Below are positions 22,052-33,140 of a stretch of 64,000 nt of DNA, one piece after another. Every line of letters begins with the position of its first letter. Positions within the stretch are counted from its first letter, which is position 1. A program made the translations under genes and the position numbers. Under the pieces are notes generated by a model. That model had not been told where the DNA came from and made no database searches. It saw only the letters and a program-made list of their open reading frames with translations. Source of the stretch: Thysanoteuthis rhombus (lineage: Eukaryota > Mollusca > Cephalopoda > Oegopsida > Thysanoteuthidae); NCBI GenBank assembly GCA_963457665.1, contig OY735207.1, positions 54,540,779 to 54,604,778 of the forward strand. Direction: 5' to 3'.

Positions 22052-22960
22052 GAGAAAATCTCATTGAGACTGGTCAATAAATTTCTCTGAGCACTTACCT
22101 ATTTACTAAATATCCAAGTTATCAAATACAAATTTATTTCTAACCAATGTGGCTGATCCTTACTTCTCAATTATCTCTTACATTTATTGGACCCTTCTTG
22201 TGTAATACTCCAACCTTTCTATTTATATATGATATATATAGATATGTGTGTGTACGTAAAAGCAAAACTGCCATCAAATCTTGAGAAAGTTTAGTTTTGA
22301 AACTGACATTCCGATTTTTGTCATTCTTTAATGTTTTATTTATTTTTTCATGTTTTTTTTTTGTGCATTCTGTTTTCCATATAAATTTATTTTACACCAA
22401 ATAAATCTGAATATTCCAGCCTCCACGTGTATTCATATGAGGGAGAGAGATTATTTTATTTCTTATACAAGACAAGAACCATAAGTTTAACGATGCGTCC
22501 AGCAGGTGGGAGAGCCAGTAGTCCTTCTTTGAGTCAGTTGATAATCATATTTGTAAAATATTACGATATAGAAATATTCTGCAAGTATTATTTTCTATAA
22601 AAACCGTATGTGGCCATTCTTGACTCCTTTTTTTTTTCTTTTTAAATACAAAAATTCTAATAAGACATCATTATCCACTGGTAAAAAAAAAATGATTGGA
22701 ATTGTGTTCTTCTAATGGCGTCACACCTCTTCATTACTATTTCTGTTGATTTAACATAACTGGGACCAACCAACCGAAAAGCGTCCAATAGAGTCGTGCG
22801 AACACATCCAAGAATGCAGTTTTGCCATCTTAGTGTATACAGTGCTGCTAAGAAAACTCTTTGAATAGTTTACTCGTGTCGTCAAAAGATTATGGATATA
22901 TTCAAGTAATTTTTCAATCGCATTGTACTCATAAGATATCAAAAACATTATGTTAGACAG
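22048..22960. other. Nothing recognised
   Basis: AT-rich DNA with a short TATATAGATATGTGTGTG patch near 22235. I identify no gene or repeat boundary. Confidence 0.4.
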
Positions 22961-22984
22961 TATCTTTTTGTTTATGTTCATTAC

Positions 22985-23540
22985 GTTCTGAACAAGCATA
23001 TACCCGTCAAAATTGATTGGGTTGTTATGTGTGACACTAAGGAGTCCAAAGTTATTTCATTGGGTAATTTATTTTAATAATTCAAGTAAGCTAATTGTAA
23101 GATTTGGTTTGGTTTTTTTTTTTTTTTTTTTTGTTTTTTCTTTCAAATCTCAACTAATCTCAAGCTGTTCTTATGGGTGATCAGATATAGTTGTAAAAGT
23201 TTCTATGACATCATTGTTACGTCATAAGAGGGAGATATTTTAAGCAATGAAATGCGCGAGCACAAACAAGAGAAATTAATATATATGCTTATCATGTGTT
23301 TAGATATTAAACTAAAATAAAAGTAGAATTGAGTGAAGATACGAAAAGAGTCCAATACAGATATGGACTTGCCGACCGTCGGTTTCTCAAACAGAAAATT
23401 TTCGTTCCATAAAATTTACCAATAACGTTCAAATTACAATTGACTAATCTAGCTAACTATCAAATATAAAATAGTATAAATCTATTTTTACTACGTCATC
23501 ATACGGTGACGTAAATTGTGTGATAGAAGACAAATAGATC
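22985..23540 (+). mobile_element. Family T element, probable
   Basis: It begins ATACCCGTCAAAATTGATTG, matching the T family start, and carries GTGACACTAAGGAGTCC, which recurs at 46085-46105 (GGGACTAAGGAGCCTAAAG). A CRE-like block (ACGTCATCATACGGTGACGT, 23494-23513) lies near its end and recurs in other T copies as tandem TGACGT motifs. No right end is certain. Confidence 0.45.
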
Positions 23541-23694
23541 AATGCACATTGCGTTTCATTACGTGTGAGGATAGTACAAAAATGTCGATCTGAGAGAAAT
23601 TTTTCATTGCCATTGCTCAAATAATTAAGCAAAACAGCAAATTAGTCGAAAAAATATGGTTTTGTCATCGTCAAATAATATCCCTTTCATTTGT

Positions 23695-23830
23695 TAGTTT
23701 ATCTGTGCCGTCAAAAATGACGGCATGTATGGAATATATGGATGCACATTGCATTTAATATACGTATATTATAGATTTGCATTGTAGAGATCTTAAATGA
23801 TAGCGTTCCGTTGACGTCTAACATGTTTTC
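23695..23830 (+). mobile_element. Family T element, left-end fragment
   Basis: GTTAGTTTATCTGTGCCGTC is followed by AAAAATGACGGCATG. CCGTCA/TGACGG forms a perfect 6-bp hairpin around AAAA at 23709-23724. Only the left part is recognisable. Confidence 0.5.
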
Positions 23831-24034
23831 ATTACATTCTTCTTGTTTTTGTTATTGTTATTTTTTTGTTTTTCATTGATTTTTTTTTTTTATTCAGCAT
23901 TTTACTGCATCAGTTACATCAATGAAATTCTTGTTTACTATGTCATTTTCATCCCTTGGCGTGACTGAAGACATCTGCTCATTAATAATTATTATATGTA
24001 TGGATTTATTTTAATTAGGAAATTAGAGATATTG

Positions 24035-24375
24035 TTGAAGTCGTGGTAGTTCCGAATTTAACATTGATGGAACTCAGTGCATAACATTTCTTGGAGGCCT
24101 TTCTGTTTCTTTATTTAGTCATTTTTTTTCAAACAAATTAAAGTAAATGAAATTCATAAAATCATAATGTTTAATTTAACTTGGATTTTATGACCCATAA
24201 AAGATTTCATCTCGATGCAACATAATAAATCTTCAGATAGGTTCAGCAAAGACATTTTACTTTTACTAACGGTAAAAAAATAAAATTAATATATCAATAA
24301 TTCTAAGACGTAAATTTTTGAACCTCCAAAGATCTTGGGCCCCTGTACATCTGCACCGTTTCCAACGCCTTAAAT
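24035..24375 (-). repeat. Family I interspersed repeat
   Basis: Reverse copy of the family at 7265-7680. CATTGATGGAACTCAGTGCA then TAACATTTCTTGGAGGCC marks one end, and GGGCCCCTGTACATCTGCAC then CGTTTCCAACGCC the other. Confidence 0.5.
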
Positions 24376-25460
24376 ACTACCTTGATTTTAATTAGGAAAT
24401 GTAAGAAAAAAAGGTTGACGTTGTGCAAAAGAAAAATTATTTTCAACAAAATAATGAATATCATAAAAACGTTGCGGTGTTGTGGGCGATCCTCAGTATC
24501 TTGTAGAAATCACCAGGGCCGGGGGAGTCAAAGACAGGGGCCCGATTGTTGCTCGAGTAAAACTGTATATCGAAACTTCTAAATCGATACGATATATCCA
24601 TTAATATGATAGGCTTGACTATCGTTTACCATTAGGTAAATACAGTATTGCGTGCTAAAAGGGAAATAGTAGATGAAAAAGGATGGATAAAAGACGAGGT
24701 TGTTTTTTGAAGTGTGTATGAGAGAGGGGAGAATACAGCTCTGCACTGCCTTATATGATTCTCAGAGATTCGAAGTGGAATTTTATATCTAAATTTCACC
24801 CAGTAAATAGATCCATGGAACCTCCTCAGCACGATTCCAATCAAACAAAACTCTAAATATTGGGGGCGGGTTTCCAAGTTAGAATTAACTGTTCAAAATA
24901 CTGAATTGATTCTTTAAGAAAAAATCAGCGTTTTCAAGCTTAATCAATGATAACGCTTTCCGGTTACGAATTATTAATGGATAGTAAGATAACTTTATAC
25001 ATATGTATAAGTACTTAAAAGTAGATAAAGTGTATGGTTGTATATTTATATGAGCACATATAAAGTATACAACTAAACCTATAGAAGTATAAGTGTATTT
25101 TTGTTTAAAAAAACGTCGTTTTTTACAACTATGCCGAGGTATGAAACGAATAACCACACAATTTTTCTTAAATGTTATGCAATGAACTCACTATATTTAC
25201 ATTTCATGTTGTTGATAATGACGAGAGAATAGTTGAAAGCGTTTGAACTCAAAATTACGGACAATGTTCTCACACACACTCTTATATTCGTAACTGAGTA
25301 CTTAAACGAGAAATTTACTAAAAAAATTGAAACATTTCTTTTTTCTTTTTTTTTAATAAATTAAATGAAATTTAAATTGAATGAAAAACTGATACCTGTT
25401 ACACATTATTCAAAGTATGTATTGAATATATATGATGCAATATTATAGAATAATTAGAAA
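24376..25460. other. No gene recognised
   Basis: A short G/C-rich patch near 24475-24560 (GGGCGATCCTCAGTATCTTG) resembles the tail of decayed LINE copies such as 6165-6530 but is too short to call. The rest is AT-rich and featureless. Confidence 0.35.
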
Positions 25461-25461
25461 C

Positions 25462-25905
25462 TATCAAACAAAACTGTCAACATAGATTTCTTCAGTTTTT
25501 AAATGATTTTGGCTGGCTGGCTGGCTGGCTGGCTTTCTGTGTCGCACGTCCAGGCCAAACAAATGGAGCTAGTAGGCTGAAATTTTACTCGTATGATCCT
25601 TATGTATGTCCAAGTTTCAGTCAAGGGTTCAATTTACGAATTGATTTTATATCAAATTGGTCCCTTAGTTTGTGTTCAGTAGCGTTCATACTTTTTTTTT
25701 TCTTTGTTTTTTTTTTTTTGTTTTGTTTTTGTTTTTTTTGTTTGTTTTTTTTTTCAAAATTCGGACTTTTTAGTGATCGACAAGCAACAAAAGGCGAGAT
25801 AAGTAACTTATTCATTAATCACCCTTTTTTCTTTTAATTTTCTAGTTGATCACCCACCCATCCCAAGCTGTCCAAAAGACGTTAGTCACCTAAACAGGAC
25901 TAACC
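25462..25905 (+). repeat. Family G interspersed repeat
   Basis: It opens with ACTGTCAACATAGATTTCTT then CAGTTTTTAAATGATTTTGG and a GGCT tetranucleotide run (five units). It continues with GGTCCCTTAGTTTGTGTTCA and, after an expanded T/G-rich stretch, AGTGATCGACAAGCAACAAA. Copies lie at 44140-44245 and 49585-49975 (same strand), with a reverse copy of the end at 26640-26770. Non-coding. Confidence 0.6.
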
Positions 25906-26319
25906 AGACCTGTTTATTTCATTTTTAATCTGAGGCTTTCGAAGTTTATCAATTTGTGATTATATGTAAATGGCCGCTTTATTTTGTTGTCATATGAACG
26001 CCATTAGGATTTGGGAGAAACTTATAAAATAATTGTTCTTGAAATTGAAATATAAGATTTGCTTAAAAATGGATTAATTTTGATTGCAAATAACAAATTA
26101 TTTTTCTTAGCAAGAAAATTCGCCGTCAAAAATGTATTAACTTCTGTTGCAATGAAATTCATGAAAATACTTTTTTAAAAACACTTCTCATAAATGCTTT
26201 AAAAAAAAAACAGCAAAAAATATTTGTTTTTGTTCTCTCTCTCACTGAATTTCTATTATAAAATGCCAACAAACTTTTTTTCCACGAACCATCCAATCTT
26301 TTCTTCCTATTTTTGATAT

Positions 26320-26375
26320 TAACTCAGTTTTGGCTGAATCATTCTACGGCGTTCTTCAGGTGTAATCTGAAAAGA
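26320..26375 (-). repeat. Family F core fragment
   Basis: TTTTGGCTGAATCATTCTAC then GGCGTTCTTCAGGTGTAAT is the reverse-strand core of family F. Confidence 0.5.
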
Positions 26376-26548
26376 TTGGAACATTTTCAGACGATGCAAT
26401 GTTAATGTCTCTTCACACATTGCCGATGCGAAAAGAAATGTTTGCGTGAATAGATTTTTCATTTCATAGTCCTTTTTTGCTCCCTTATTAGTCACGAAAA
26501 TTTTATAATTGAATGTCAATATCCACTAGTTTTAATCCAATTGTTTGA

Positions 26549-26552
<4 letters not shown>

Positions 26553-26583
<31 letters not shown>
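26553..26583. repeat. TA microsatellite
   Basis: Pure TA run of about 28 bp. Confidence 0.9.
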
Positions 26584-26584
<1 letters not shown>

Positions 26585-26639
26585 CAATTTGTTAGTTGAA
26601 TTTTATGACTGTAAATTGTAGTCAAAATAGGTCTGCTTA

Positions 26640-26770
26640 GTTACTCAATAGACCAACGTCTTTTGGTAGCATGCTGTGTTGAGGGTTATCAATTGGAAGA
26701 GAGGGATGATCAATGAATAAGTTACTCCTTTCGCATTCTGTTAGGCAGTGATCACTAAAAAATATGTCAG
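26640..26770 (-). repeat. Family G fragment, reverse
   Basis: GACCAACGTCTTTTGGTAGC and GATCAATGAATAAGTTACTC then CGCATTCTGTTAGGCAGTGA is the reverse complement of the end of the family G copy at 25760-25905. The two therefore form a large inverted pair. Confidence 0.55.
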
Positions 26771-26818
26771 GACAAAAACGAAGGAAGCAATTTAGCATAA
26801 ACTTTCATTAAAAAATTG

Positions 26819-26850
26819 AACCTCCACCAAAATCTTAGTGGGCGGAGGTT
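26819..26850. repeat. Short hairpin AACCTCCACC / GGCGGAGGTT
   Basis: The arms (26819-26828 and 26841-26850) pair at 9 of 10 positions around a 12-nt loop. Similar CCTCC/GGAGG hairpins end a widely dispersed animal repeat, another example of which is at 52390-52521. Confidence 0.4.
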
Positions 26851-28885
26851 AGGATTGTCAAAAAACAGATTAACCTTCTTTTTTTTTTAGTCAAGAGGAG
26901 TGAATGTCCTTTTGCTTCATTGGTGTGGCCTGTACGCGTGATAAATACATAACCAATAATCTGAACTTAAAAATTTAAGAAAGAAAGCTATTTTGGTGAC
27001 AGTTCTGATTGACGGTTTCTAATTAGTACAATAGATTCCTAATTGATATAAATACAACCGGTTTCAATATTTCATCTAATAATAAAACATTAGTTAGGAA
27101 TTATTGAAAAATATGATGATATAACAAGTAAACGATAAAAACGCCAGAGAAGTATAAAAAAAACATACGAACGAAACATTTTTAAAACTTGATAAGGCAG
27201 AATGCGCCTTGTAAATGTTTCTCATTACTGAAAAGCTTGAATTTTTCAAGTTTCATACACATTTTTACCACTTGAATCAATGTGTATTTGAATGTTGAAT
27301 ACGTATATTTTAAGGTAAATTGTATAAGGGGATGCCCATTGAGGTATTTTCATTTAATAAATAATGAATAAAATAATTTTCTCACAGATGAACGTAACGT
27401 TCATTGCATTATGACTGAGTAAAATTTCACAATGTGTTGGCTCTCTCAAGGGAAATCAAGTGACAGCAAGTATCTCCAATATTCCAGCACTCTCCTCAGA
27501 GGGCCCGTACTTAAGCCAGTGCAAACAGTACAGTAGCACATGGCCCAAAGATTTTTGTGGACCTCCCCTAAAAAATAGTCTTAATTTATTTTCACCCATT
27601 TATTTTTTATTGGTAAAAAAGTAAAATCTGTCGACTAGACACTTTTGAGGATTTGGTTTGTTATAGATAGATTATCGACCCATTTAAAGTTTATGAATAT
27701 TTCATTTTGTTTTGATCTATTTGAAGATATTAGCTAAATACAAAGATAAAAAGGGCCCCCAAGAAACATATTGCACTGGGTCCCATCAATGTTCACATTG
27801 GGTGTGGCTCCTCAGTATTCTTACCGAGCTTAGTAATGATTTTGTTCAGTTTGGATCATTCCACGAATTTTCAAGTCTTCAATCTTTTCTTTTCTTATTT
27901 TTTCTCTTTTTGGTTTTTTTTTTTCAATAATTGTTGGAAGTGCTCCAAATAACCCAAAACTTTAGAAAAGGTTTTTTTTTTGGGGAGGGGGGGGTTCCGA
28001 AACGTTTTAATAATTCGACGGTTTCTCATTTCTATAAATCTTATTGAAAAACTAAGATATCAGTTTGAATTTAAAAACAAAATAATATTCTGCCTTCGGA
28101 TGATATTTACCTTCACCCAGAAGTCCTCATTTTCCCCCAATCATTTCTAACTCATTTGCAAATTATTCTAATTAGCTGAAAATAACCACCCTCTGGGCGG
28201 CTATCCCCAGTTCTATGGAGCCCACGGTCGTAAAATATGGAGCCTACGCCCTTGAAAACTCGCGTTAGGTAATGATTAAATATATAATAGTCGTCGGATC
28301 CATATAGCTGGTGAATTAAATGTGGCCATTTTTTCAGAAAAAGTATCAGTTGAGATTTTGTTAAAACTAATATTTTTGTGTGTCTGTCAATTCTTTAATG
28401 TTCAGTATCCTAATATTTGAATACCGAATGAGTAATCGTATATGATTTACGTACTTAAAATTAATGCAATGGGTTTTGGTCAAGACATCGCAGTTTTCAT
28501 AGAACCCCTTTTTTTATTTACCTTTTTATGGAATATTATGAGTACTGAGAACAAAATTGAAGCCTTATCGAAATAAATGCTGTGAATGTGAAAAAAATTC
28601 AAAAAACTGAATAATTTTGACTTTTAGTTATGTAAACAAGATTACCACAACGATATAGCCCTTTGAAATTCTAAACGTTACTTTTTGTGACGTCATGAAA
28701 ATGCGTTTTCCTGCTTTCAAAATCACGGAATTTCTAGGAAATTATAGTCTAAAATTATATTTACTTTCTTATTTTTTTGTGGTGAAACGCTATTTTCTGG
28801 GAGAAACTTCGTGACAGAAGGATTGAGCAAATTTCCGTTATATATAAGATTGCTGTTCATGTTATCGTCGTTGTCATCATAACCA
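26851..28885. other. No gene; one family I copy
   Basis: The stretch 27500-27800 is a family I repeat (CAGAGGGCCCGTACTTAAGC to GGGCCCCCAAGAAACATATT then GCACTGGGTCCC). The flanks are AT-rich with G/T homopolymer runs (27965-27995) and no recognisable gene. Confidence 0.45.
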
Positions 28886-28889
28886 TAAT

Positions 28890-28935
28890 TACTAGTGGAC
28901 CCGTGCCGTCAAAAATGACGACAGTCTTCTTTTTG
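28890..28935 (+). mobile_element. Family T left-end fragment
   Basis: ACTAGTGGACCCGTGCCGTC then AAAAATGACGACAG. It has the best preserved outer terminus of the family (CTAGTGGACCCGTG). Confidence 0.5.
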
Positions 28936-29228
28936 TTTTGTTTTTGCTTTTTGAATTATGCCTATCTCGGCTGTAAGCTACTTAATGTATTGTCCCCATC
29001 CCCAATGGATATAATCTGACTGGCAAACTAAATTCTTAAAATCTGAACACTGTGTCATCAGAGTACCCTTTGCCCTATTAATTTATGATCAAGTTGCCAA
29101 TGTCCACGTTGGAGTTGAAATAGTTGCAGTCTCTCTTGATTTAATATACCGGTTTCCTTAAACGAAAAACAAATATAGATAAATAGAAATACATATGTAT
29201 TCATAATACAATGATGATTATTATTATA

Positions 29229-29530
29229 GGGGCGATCAGCGTATTGGTAACGGTGACCAGAGTTCAAATTCTGATCGGGGCTGTTCACGTTCACTTTGCA
29301 CTAATGCTATTCTCCTCCAGTTACGGATTGAATAGCAGTGAAGATTGGGCTCTCTTGCCTTGAGTCCAGGAGAAGGACAATACTGATTCCAAACCGGGGA
29401 TAGGAACCCCTTCAAAGCGGTTAACGCCCAATTTGACATCCTTCCGACTGCTCTGGCAGTCTGGCTGATGCCAGACACATCACTCTCTGCTTTCCTCTGG
29501 ATCATATTAGCGAGACCGAGAAAGGGTTTC
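29229..29530 (+). mobile_element. tRNA-derived SINE, family B
   Basis: The tRNA-like head is GGCGATCAGCGTATTGGTAA (29231-29250), with a box B-like GTTCAAATTC at 29262-29271. Next comes GCTGTTCACGTTCACTTTGC then ACTAATGCTATTCTCC and a conserved body with GACTGCTCTGGCAGTCTGGC then TGATGCCAGACACATCAC. The body matches, reversed, the element at 63340-63625, and short parts match 15990-16300 and 59945-60080. It resembles the SINEs with a conserved central domain described from cephalopods; I infer that from memory of the family. Confidence 0.65.
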
Positions 29531-29830
29531 TGACGACTAGGCATCCCAGAATCTCCGTAAGCTTAACCCAGACATGTACCCAGAAGGGGTACACTCCAGT
29601 GTCTTTAAATTGGCCCCCTTTATTTCCCTGTTGACATTCGTTATTATTATTATTATTGAATCACCGTAGCTACGATCACCGACCTTACCAAACGAAAAAC
29701 ACGTAGGCCAGAGGCATTCTTCCCTTTGCACTCGTTTGTCTGTCCAGTCCAGTAGCCTCCTTCTAAAAACGGCTTCATTTTTTTTTAATTCGTCTATTTT
29801 CACCTGTTCTTAAGGGGTGTGAAATTTACA
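29531..29830 (-). repeat. Possible further repeat next to SINE B
   Basis: GC-richer than the surroundings. The minus strand keeps an 88-codon frame (RRLLDWTDKRVQREECLWPT followed by CFSFGKVGDRSYG) interrupted by an ATT run. I do not recognise the protein. The position next to a SINE suggests a longer composite retroelement. Confidence 0.3.
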
Positions 29831-31523
29831 ATAATAATCGATCGTCAAATGGACACTTATATTTCGTCACAGCCGTGACCTAGGATTTATGACGTTTAGG
29901 CGTTTGTGGAAAAGCTTGTTTGGAAGAGAGAGTATGAGAGATTATTTGGTAAAATTTTAATATTTTTTTTTCAATAAAAATTACATCATTTTTTCTTACT
30001 GTTTTTTTAAACTGAAACTAACAACTCCAGTTTGTCGGCACCTTAGATTTTGTTGAGTCATATATTGCTCTATGTAACTTTGTATCACTGCCCAAAGAGT
30101 CTGGATTAGGTAGTTGGGTTAGTAAATCTTGGATGACATTTACACTTAAGAACTTACAGAAAGGGGGTATTGTGAAAAAATGAAGCAGCTTGGCTACGGT
30201 GATTCATTTTTAGGCAGAGTTGGCAATATTATTGTTATTAGTAGTTTTTACTTAACTTTTGAGTAAGAAATGATCGATGCGCCTTGCTTGCTTGTAGTCT
30301 TGTTATCTTTTTCTTCTGTGTAAAAATGTTCTATGTATTACATATCTTTTCGGACTCTAAATGAAAGTATTTTTCATTCTAATATTTGGACCTTAAAACA
30401 TGACAATGTAGCTATCTATAATTTTAAGAGTCATTAACGTACAAACTTTTGTTTGGACCATCTAAACTCATCCCATGTTTGCGTCTATATTGAAGATAGG
30501 AAGAAGAGTTTAGATTGACCGAACGAAACTTAGTATGAGAATGTGGTTCTATAATGAAAAATTAAACATTGTTTTGAAATGTAAGATTCGAGGTTCTAAT
30601 AATGTGTTTTAAATACACTGCTAATCCATTTTGCTAAATACTTTATGATGAATACGAGCTAGTGTTGCCTTTCCCGTTTCGAAATGAAGGCTGCTCAAAC
30701 CGCAGAATTAGTCTTTTTCTAGTGTTAGGATTATTGTCCTATGCTTCTTTAATTTCAAATTCGTCATCGACGCCTGTCACTCTAGAGTTGAAGCAACGGC
30801 CATTTTTGAAAAATTACAATTTCTCGAATATGCCCAAATTCATGGCAACTATCGTTCAGGCTGCTGTCAAGTCCGACTGGGAAGCTCGTTCAGATCTGCA
30901 CAAAAACAACTTTTAAAACGGTTAAAGTGAAATAAGATTCTCGCTACTGCTGCGAAAATAGCTGCAATGCCACCACCAAAGCCTTAATCAGATTATGACC
31001 CTGTGACCAGGCATGGTTTCGGGTCCGAGGTATCATAACAAGTAACCCAGGCCGTCCCAGCAGTACCTCAAGATACCACCAGGCTTTGTTGCCCGATCAT
31101 TTCCTTTCTCTGATGATGATAATCGGAGTCTAGTCAAAGATGTCGGGGCCGAGTTGCATCCAAAATTCGGCATCCGACTAAAAACAGAAAATAAAATATA
31201 TTTGCTGCTCAATCATATCTCGCACATTGATATCGCACATCTTCATACTTTTCCAGCTTACGTTGACCTTCTCCAGTCAATATTTTTTCCGTAAAAAGAA
31301 CCGTTAATTCAACAACCTAAACTCTTTTTGATTTAACGGACTGGAGCGAGAGATAAAGACGCTGGGCGGTTAACGTAATTTCAAAAAAGCAAGACGACGT
31401 TCCAAGTCTACTGCGACGCTTCTTCAGTCCACACAACCACCAAAAAACGTTGATTTATGCATTTTTTCTGGACTTGCCTCTCAGATTGCTTTCTTCATTT
31501 CTGAAATTCATTTTGAAAAAAAA
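29831..31523. other. Flank upstream of GNPDA, no gene
   Basis: A decayed family F foldback lies at about 30440-30535 (ATCTAAACTC and GAGTTTAGAT arms). The stretch 30960-31190 is less AT-rich but has no recognisable protein. No TATA/initiator pair as clear as that of FoxF lies just before the GNPDA start. A pyrimidine-rich CTTGCCTCTCAG (about 31474-31485) could be a splice acceptor for a 5' UTR exon. Confidence 0.35.
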
Positions 31524-32366
31524 ATGCGGTTGGTCATCCAGGACACACATGATGACGCTAGTGAATGGACAGCAAAGTATATTCGAAGGAAAATCATTGA
31601 ATACAAACCAAATGAAAATCGATATTTCACCTTGATTTTTCCAACTGGTAGTACACCTCTCGAAACTTACAAAAAGCTTATCGAATTTTATGATGCTGGC
31701 AAAATTTCCTTCAAATATGTGAAGACTTTTAACATGGATGAATATGTGCAACTTGGCCGTGATCACCCACAGAGCTATTATTCGTTCATGTGGAATAATT
31801 TCTTCAAGCATATCGACATTAATCCTGAGAATGCCCACATCTTGGATGGTAATGCTCCTAATCTAGATAAAGAATGTCAGCTCTTTGAGCAAAAAATCGC
31901 GGACGCCGGTGGTATCCGATTATTCATCGGCGGAATCGGCCCCGATGGTCACATTGGCTTAAATGAAGCCTGTTCGAGTTTGGGTTCTCGTACAAGAGTC
32001 AAGGCACTGACCAAAGACAAGATTTATGCTAATGCCAAGTTCTTTGGCCATGACATCAACAAAGTGCCAACTATGGCCCTCACCGTGGGAATCAGTACGG
32101 TCATGGATGCAGAAGAAATACTGCTTTTGGTTACTGGGTCCCACAAGGCCCTTGCTTTGCAAAAGTCTGTTGAGGAAGGCATCAATCATATGTGGACGGT
32201 ATCTGTCTTTCAACAACATCCATACACAACACTTGTCTGTGACGAAGATGCAACATTAGAATTGCGGGTGAAGACTGTGAAATATTTCAAAGGCCTTATG
32301 TACGGGTATAATAAACTTGTTGAAGAACCAGACGGAGCCGGGGACGCCCATGAGGAGGACGTGTGA
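31524..32366 (+). CDS. gnpda: Glucosamine-6-phosphate isomerase (deaminase), intronless, probable expressed retrocopy
   Basis: The family converts glucosamine-6-phosphate to fructose-6-phosphate and ammonia in the cytosol, linking hexosamine catabolism to glycolysis. The product has 280 residues in one uninterrupted frame, complete from MRLVIQ to the VKTVKYFKGLM helix, and numbering matches E. coli NagB. Active-site Asp72 (TFNMDEY), Asp141, His143 and Glu148 (GPDGHIGLNE) are all present. Also kept are the phosphate-loop PTGSTP (40-45), Arg158 and Lys208. Changes at usually invariant places are FNEP to LNEA (F146L, P149A), Cys150, Lys for Arg at 172 (NAKFF) and FPTG for LPTG. The last 15 residues are Glu/Asp-rich and family-specific. 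Animal GNPDA genes normally have several introns, so a full-length single exon suggests retroposition. No stop or frameshift is present, so selection has probably kept it. No poly-A remnant directly follows the stop. Confidence 0.93.
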   Translation: MRLVIQDTHDDASEWTAKYIRRKIIEYKPNENRYFTLIFPTGSTPLETYKKLIEFYDAGKISFKYVKTFNMDEYVQLGRDHPQSYYSFMWNNFFKHIDINPENAHILDGNAPNLDKECQLFEQKIADAGGIRLFIGGIGPDGHIGLNEACSSLGSRTRVKALTKDKIYANAKFFGHDINKVPTMALTVGISTVMDAEEILLLVTGSHKALALQKSVEEGINHMWTVSVFQQHPYTTLVCDEDATLELRVKTVKYFKGLMYGYNKLVEEPDGAGDAHEEDV

Positions 32367-32379
32367 TAACTTTTTTCTT

Positions 32380-32870
32380 TCCAACTTTCGTTCGAACAAT
32401 CTAATCCCTTCCTCCCCACTTTGATCTGAACACAACGTTTCGGCCGATTCATTCTATTTCTTATCCAGTTGTAATATGTAATATCCGTAATTTTTTTTTC
32501 AGTCTCCTTTTCTGGTGATGCAGAGCAATAGCAACTAAAAAACGGAAACTTGTAATTTTGTTATCATCAAATAATTGTAATTGTAATAATTGTAATTGTA
32601 ATAATGGTAATTTGTTTACTGCAACGCTTATAAATGAGTTATTCTATTGTAGCAATGAGTGCAGTGTAGCTTGTTCCATGATTTTTATCATGGATACCGA
32701 TAAAAGACGCTCACCATCCTTACGGGTATTACATATTACACCTAAAGAAGGCTGAAGAATGAATCGGCTGAAACGTTGTGTTTACATCATAGGAGGGAAG
32801 AAATCGGATTATCAGAACAAAAGTTGAAATGTTACTGACTCTTCTAAAAGTTAGACGATAAACGTTTTTT
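32380..32870. mobile_element. Family F foldback element directly after GNPDA
   Basis: The left arm (about 32380-32455) holds CAACGTTTCGGCCGATTCAT. The right arm (about 32740-32860) holds GAATGAATCGGCTGAAACGT and continues through GGGAAGAAATCGGATTATCA. The arms pair over about 75 bp, and an inner pair (GTAATATGTAATATCC at 32470-32485 with GGTATTACATATTACACC near 32725) adds to the stem. The outer edge lies within about 15 bp of the GNPDA stop codon. No coding capacity. Confidence 0.7.
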
Positions 32871-32883
32871 CTATTTTGAGATT

Positions 32884-32889
32884 AATAAA
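32884..32889 (+). terminator. Candidate polyadenylation signal for GNPDA
   Basis: This is the first AATAAA after the GNPDA stop, 518 nt downstream and just beyond the family F foldback. Use of this signal would put the whole foldback in the 3' UTR. The hexamer is seen; use is inferred. Confidence 0.35.
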
Positions 32890-32894
32890 AATCA

Positions 32895-33140
32895 TTTTTT
32901 GAGGAAATCGATAGGCCATTTTCTTTTCTAAAGCAGTAAGCTTATGTTCGCTTTTTAATTGGTCAAGTCAAGTGATTCTTTTCTCGCTTAATACACTGAT
33001 GTAACGCTGTGGGGCGCGTTGGAACGGCATTCCCTTATATGCCCATGTACAACTAAAGTTATAAATTTTACTCTACTGAGGCTTCATCGAATAGATGTAA
33101 TAGGGGCTGGCATTTAAGGTATGAGTATTTTACAAAGTTT
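32895..33140 (+). repeat. Family J repeat, copy 1
   Basis: It contains TCTAAAGCAGTAAGCTTATG and, near its end, CTTCATCGAATAGATGTAAT then AGGGGCTGGCATTTAAGGTA. Both parts recur in the same order at 34035-34075 and 34450-34505. Confidence 0.5.

Noticed and set aside
30662-30916. 84-codon frame with a hydrophobic N-terminal stretch
   Set aside because: A possible signal-peptide look only; no family match, no conserved start context, and it lies in repeat-flanked intergenic DNA.
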